Positions 19,260-20,004 of a stretch of DNA of 20,004 nucleotides are shown piece after piece. The notes beneath the pieces are model-generated. The model was given only the letters and a program-made list of their open reading frames with translations. It searched no databases and had not been told where the DNA came from. This DNA is from Planctomycetaceae bacterium. Its GTDB lineage: Bacteria > Planctomycetota > Planctomycetia > Pirellulales > Thermoguttaceae. The position numbers and the translations under genes are program-made. The stretch's first letter is position 1. Each line of letters begins with the position of its first letter. Where the stretch lies: contig SFIW01000044.1 in the NCBI GenBank assembly GCA_004556055.1, positions 1 through 20,004 on the forward strand, given 5' to 3'.

Positions 19260-20004
19260 TTAAAACAGCTTTTTGCTCTTTTGACGAGGTTTTCTCTCAG
19301 AAAGAGAGAAAATAAGCTTATCTTTATCGATTGAATAATATTCGAAGAGACGGTGAAGGAAGGTTATTTTATCCTTTGCTGAAGGACAATTACAGATATT
19401 AAAGTATATGCCAGGGGCTATTTCTTCTGGTTCTTTTCCTGTGCCTGGAGCTTTCCGCGCAGCGCTTCGGACTCGGCTTTCACTTTGAAGTTTTTTCCAG
19501 TTATTAACAGAGTATTCCGTTCCTTCATATTTGAATCGTACCGGATGGAGACCTTTCATGTCATAAAAGGGTGCGTCTTTTAATGTGCATTCCTGATATG
19601 ATTTGGTTGGCGGGGTATATGAATTCTTAGGTCTACTCCAAATTTGTAGAGCTTTTTCTGTAAGAATTTTATTTCTAGCTTCAAGTTCTTTTAATGTCCA
19701 TTTGCTACAACTCGCAATGTATTTATTTAAATGAAAACCGCTCTCTGAGTACCCTTTGTCTTTTTTGATCCTAAAGGGACTGTTACTCATACTGTTATTG
19801 TAAGCAGAAAATGTTAAGTTTGCTATCCGATGGATCCAATTGTTCCATATATCGTTGGCATCAGGACCAAGCTCATTTCGCCAAGCTTCATTAAGCTTTT
19901 GTGGCATAATATGCTCTACAGATATTTCTTTATCATTGAGTTTCGTGTAGACGTCAATTGATTCCGGATGATCATAGCATTCAAGTCGTTCTAGAAGATA
20001 CTCT
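19260..20004 (-). CDS. GmrSD-type DUF262/DUF1524 nuclease, C-terminal part (runs off right edge)
   Basis: The reading frame is open to the right edge, so about 247 C-terminal residues are present and the true start is outside the window. The first ATG inside (19907) is internal, because the upstream codons read in frame YTKLNDKEISVEHIM. DUF1524 is an HNH-like nuclease domain. Its hallmark appears as SVEHIMPQKLNEAW, then WIHRIANLTFSAYNNSMSNS and GYSESGFHLNKYIASCSKWT, ending near ALQIW. A further domain (about 120 residues, with HPVRFKYEGTEYSVNNWKKL) resembles the small C-terminal modules that follow DUF1524 in this family. GmrSD-like proteins are type IV restriction enzymes that cut modified DNA; the N-terminal DUF262 NTPase/nickase half should lie to the right. 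Two 60-base rows I counted in the gene are about 33-38 percent GC, against about 58 percent in a row within moxR, suggesting acquisition by transfer. Confidence 0.85.
   Translation of the reverse strand, partial: EYLLERLECYDHPESIDVYTKLNDKEISVEHIMPQKLNEAWRNELGPDANDIWNNWIHRIANLTFSAYNNSMSNSPFRIKKDKGYSESGFHLNKYIASCSKWTLKELEARNKILTEKALQIWSRPKNSYTPPTKSYQECTLKDAPFYDMKGLHPVRFKYEGTEYSVNNWKKLQSESRVRSAARKAPGTGKEPEEIAPGIYFNICNCPSAKDKITFLHRLFEYYSIDKDKLIFSLSERKPRQKSKKLF

Overview
The window most likely comes from a planctomycete (Planctomycetota, Pirellulales-like). The best evidence is two DUF1559 prepilin-like genes with the phylum's characteristic N-terminus (GFTLVELLVVIAIIGILIG, then LLPAVQAAREAARRMQC). 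They come with a small carboxypeptidase-regulatory/transthyretin-like lipoprotein, a short SecA, a secreted ADP-ribosylglycohydrolase-family protein and a Cys-rich secreted repeat protein. Most of the DNA is moderately GC-rich and coding is dense. The last ~800 bases are clearly AT-richer. I see no tRNA, rRNA, CRISPR array or insertion sequence.

Layout. 1-2006 (minus strand): surface/pseudopilin module, with the 5' end of one DUF1559 gene, a lipoprotein gene and a complete DUF1559 gene. 2302-5856 (plus): a consensus promoter, a short SecA ATPase, then purA with a strong terminator. 5870-7746: a single-gene unit with promoter, secreted ADP-ribosylglycohydrolase and terminator. 7947-8832: a strong promoter with an AT-rich upstream tract, a ~110-nt leader, a 215-aa secreted protein with 33 cysteines, and a terminator. 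9022-10282 (minus): serC with a leader that can form two mutually exclusive hairpins. 10408-13299 (plus): promoter, short leader, an intrinsic terminator-like element, then a tex-family gene and its terminator. 13387-19177 (plus): a five-gene run with gaps of 20-60 nt (ketoacyl-ACP synthase III-like, argH, RluA/RluD-type pseudouridine synthase, haloalkane-dehalogenase/OleB-like hydrolase, MoxR AAA+ ATPase), closed by a perfect palindromic terminator. 19260-20004 (minus): the C-terminal part of a GmrSD-type (DUF262/DUF1524) restriction nuclease in AT-rich DNA, probably the edge of a defence or accessory region.

The core genes serve purine synthesis (purA), serine/PLP-linked metabolism (serC), arginine synthesis (argH), RNA modification (rluD-like) and transcription/RNA handling (tex). 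The unusual items are the truncated SecA, the Cys-rich repeat protein with its strongly driven leader, the candidate attenuators on both sides of the serC-tex intergenic region, the Tex protein with altered YqgF-like motifs and a long Arg-rich tail, and the GmrSD gene at the right edge. All functional names come from motif recognition by eye. No database search was possible.
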